From the NCBI GenBank assembly GCA_945910005.1, contig OX246749.1:35815361-35879360 (forward strand): a DNA stretch of 64,000 bases, read 5' to 3'. Under the pieces are notes generated by a model that did not search any database, was not told where the DNA came from, and saw only the letters and a program-made list of their open reading frames with translations. Origin of the DNA: Isoperla grammatica (lineage: Eukaryota; Arthropoda; Insecta; Plecoptera; Perlodidae). Each line of letters opens with the position of its first letter. Within the stretch, counting starts at the first letter, position 1. Made by a program: the position numbers and the translations under genes. Shown piece after piece: positions 62,146 to 64,000 of the stretch.

Positions 62146-63219
62146 CCCAAAAACAGACATACATGGTACATAGTACTGTCCAGAAAACATTGGATTGTTC
62201 ACATTGTTGTTGTGACTGTTGATATAATTACTAATAGCGATAGGGGCTAAAATGTCCGAGAATGTCAAAAACCGGAAATGAGAATCGCAGACGCGTATTC
62301 GAACCCAGATAGTTGTAAGTCCATGGTTACATTGTGGCAGTGTTTTAGTTTTGGACTTGACTGTTCTTCTGCCTGGAACATCCCAGACAAGGTTTGACTC
62401 TCAACTCAACCTGATTAATTAGAGTCTAGTTTCACGTGCTTTCGGGCACTTTCGGTGACGACAACTTTTTGACGAGACCGCTTTTAATTTTACACTGAGT
62501 GTGAAAGACTTGGATGGTAAAAGCTTGTTTAACTATGGATGCGATGGTGGGTTTTAGTTCGAACACCTGTCAGGGAAACGAATGGCATAGGAGACAAAAC
62601 AAGTGTAAGAGCCATCACCGATGGGACTCGAACCCAGATCTTCTGCTTAGCAGCAGACGCCACTTTTATTCATAGTTCCCACGTGACGTCACAGCGGCCA
62701 TGATTGCGACACAATTGAGGAGGACCAATCCTAGATCATTGGCAAATACTATTTAAATTAAATAAATAATGCTTATTTAGAATTTAAAGAGTAAACATAG
62801 ATAATGCAAAAATAAAACATTACCACACATACCATTTTTTGTTTAAAAAAGGCCGAATTTTAAAGAACTAAGAATGTATGTGTTCTAGCACCACAGGCTT
62901 CAATTGTTTCTCCATGACAACGTCAAAGTTTGATCACAAATGTGGCCGCCACGCGCAAAGATGTGACGTACGTGCAAAATGTTTCTTTAAACATCCTTGA
63001 AAGGAGCTAAGGAATTTGAGCAATTTAGGATAAACGTTAAAATCGAGGTTAAAATCGAGATATTTTTAATATTATGTAATGTTTCTTTAAACATCCTTGA
63101 AAGGAGCTAAAAGGAATTTGAGCAATTTAGGATAAACGTTAAAATCGAGATATTTTTAATATTATGTTATTATCTGTATGCTTATCATCAATTAAATAAA
63201 AATAAATAACAATAAATAA

Positions 63220-63296
<77 letters not shown>

Positions 63297-63480
63297 TAAA
63301 AGTGAAATGAAATAATAGAAAATATAATTTTAAAAAAAACTAAAATGAAAAAAAATTAAACAAAAACTAAACAAAAATTAAACAATAACAATTTTTCTAT
63401 AAAAGATAAAAATTATAATAAATCCAAGATTTCAAAACATGTTATAAAATGTAAATCCTCTAGAGCCAATGTTTTAAACC
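62146..63480. other. Spacer before the last gene
   Basis: Contains a tRNA-like fragment (GGGTTCGAGTCCCATCGG on the minus strand near 62606-62630), a near-duplicate pair of CATCCTTGAAAGGAGCTAA blocks at 62990 and 63090, and (AAT)n at 63218-63290. No coding sequence is supported. Confidence 0.5.
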
Positions 63481-63625
63481 TTCTCTGCCCCACAGAACAG
63501 AAGCCGGGCGATGTGGGAGGCGGCCTAACACGCGAAGGTCTCACGCGCGCGAATGTCTACCGTGACGGAAAACAAGTGACTGTGTCGCTGCGACCTTGAG
63601 CGCCGAGCTGTGACCTTGGCCCGCC

Positions 63626-63663
63626 ATGTCCTGGGAATCCATCGCGTCGAGGGAGTACCTGAG
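63626..63663 (+). CDS. First coding exon of an unidentified gene (partial)
   Basis: A GC- and CpG-rich stretch (63480-63660) leads to CCCGCCATG and a short frame MSWESIASREYL, ending CTGAG|GTGAGTCG, a near-consensus donor. The context (CpG-rich leader, Kozak-like start, strong donor) fits the 5' end of a gene that continues past the window. The peptide is too short to name. Confidence 0.45.
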
Positions 63664-64000
63664 GTGAGTCGCAGTCCCCCCCACTCCTCACGCATGCAGT
63701 CATCTGCGCTTGATTAATTAATTAATTTATTTATTTATTTATATTTATTTAATTATTCTTTATTGACAACAGGCAATTCATTAAAAGATGATTTTCAGAA
63801 TTTATCTAGAAAGCCGTGATTTGCTCTATCTAAGGGTCCTTGATAGTTATCTTGAGGAGCATTTTTCATTGTTGTACATTGTTGTCATTGAAGATCTATC
63901 TGATTAGATCTATCTAAGGGTCCTAGATGAATTCTGAAAAAGGTCTATTTAAATACAATAACCGTTGTTTATTTCCTATATGTTTACTCGCTGCAAGAGC

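Noticed and set aside
62600..62640. tRNA gene on the minus strand
   Set aside because: Only a TpsiC-arm-like GGTTCGAGTCCC and part of an arm are seen. No acceptor-stem partner or D arm could be matched, so a SINE or tRNA relic is likelier.

Overview
The window is metazoan nuclear DNA, most likely from a marine invertebrate. Genes have many small exons with GT-AG introns. The window is full of tandem arrays, hairpin MITEs, a tRNA-derived SINE and LINE fragments, and one family of proteins (DUF229) is metazoan. I cannot fix the phylum from sequence alone.

Six gene loci are supported. (1) A core-1 beta-1,3-galactosyltransferase (C1GALT1-like, GT31) on +, 5'-partial, from 111 to about 5.6 kb, possibly ending at 8931, with a poly(A) signal at 10494. 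(2) A DUF229 protein (alkaline-phosphatase/sulfatase superfamily, single N-terminal membrane anchor) on +, eight exons from 14206 to 31005, 633 codons that join without a frame break. (3) A single-exon mitochondrial carnitine/acylcarnitine carrier (SLC25A20-like) on -, 33153-34061. (4) Peroxisomal phytanoyl-CoA dioxygenase (PHYH) on +, six coding exons, 39434-47755, with a clear PTS2. (5) A SUGT1/SGT1 with CS and SGS domains but no TPR on -, five exons, 50537-56212. (6) The first coding exon of an unidentified gene on +, 63626-63663.

The most unusual structure is in the first 30 kb. Here the tandem arrays are built from exon edges: an exon end together with its splice site. C1GALT exon 3 start plus its acceptor is present 11 times at exactly 102 bp. 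C1GALT exon 4 end plus its donor is present about 16 times at 143-156 bp. The DUF229 exon 2 start plus acceptor is present 3 times at 92 bp. The DUF229 exon 7 start plus acceptor is present about 56 times at 154/164 bp over 8.5 kb, and each extra copy meets an in-frame TAG soon after the conserved GDHG motif. A 1126-bp intron-plus-acceptor block is duplicated before DUF229 exon 1. A 68-bp array runs into the acceptor of exon 8, and a 48-bp array fills the probable C1GALT 3' UTR. The genes therefore carry many decoy splice sites, some frame-preserving and some not.

From 32 to 64 kb the gene structures are conventional, and the introns and spacers hold mobile DNA. This includes nested hAT-like elements with a perfect 8-bp target duplication inside a larger TIR element that carries a THAP-type zinc-finger exon, a TA-flanked mariner/pogo-like element, two LINE 3' ends, at least ten hairpin MITEs, and very long TAAA/GTAA and ATT microsatellites. 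The genes have unrelated roles (Golgi O-glycosylation, a membrane phosphatase-like ectoprotein, mitochondrial and peroxisomal fatty-acid metabolism, HSP90 co-chaperone), so no functional cluster is implied, although SLC25A20 and PHYH both serve fatty-acid oxidation.
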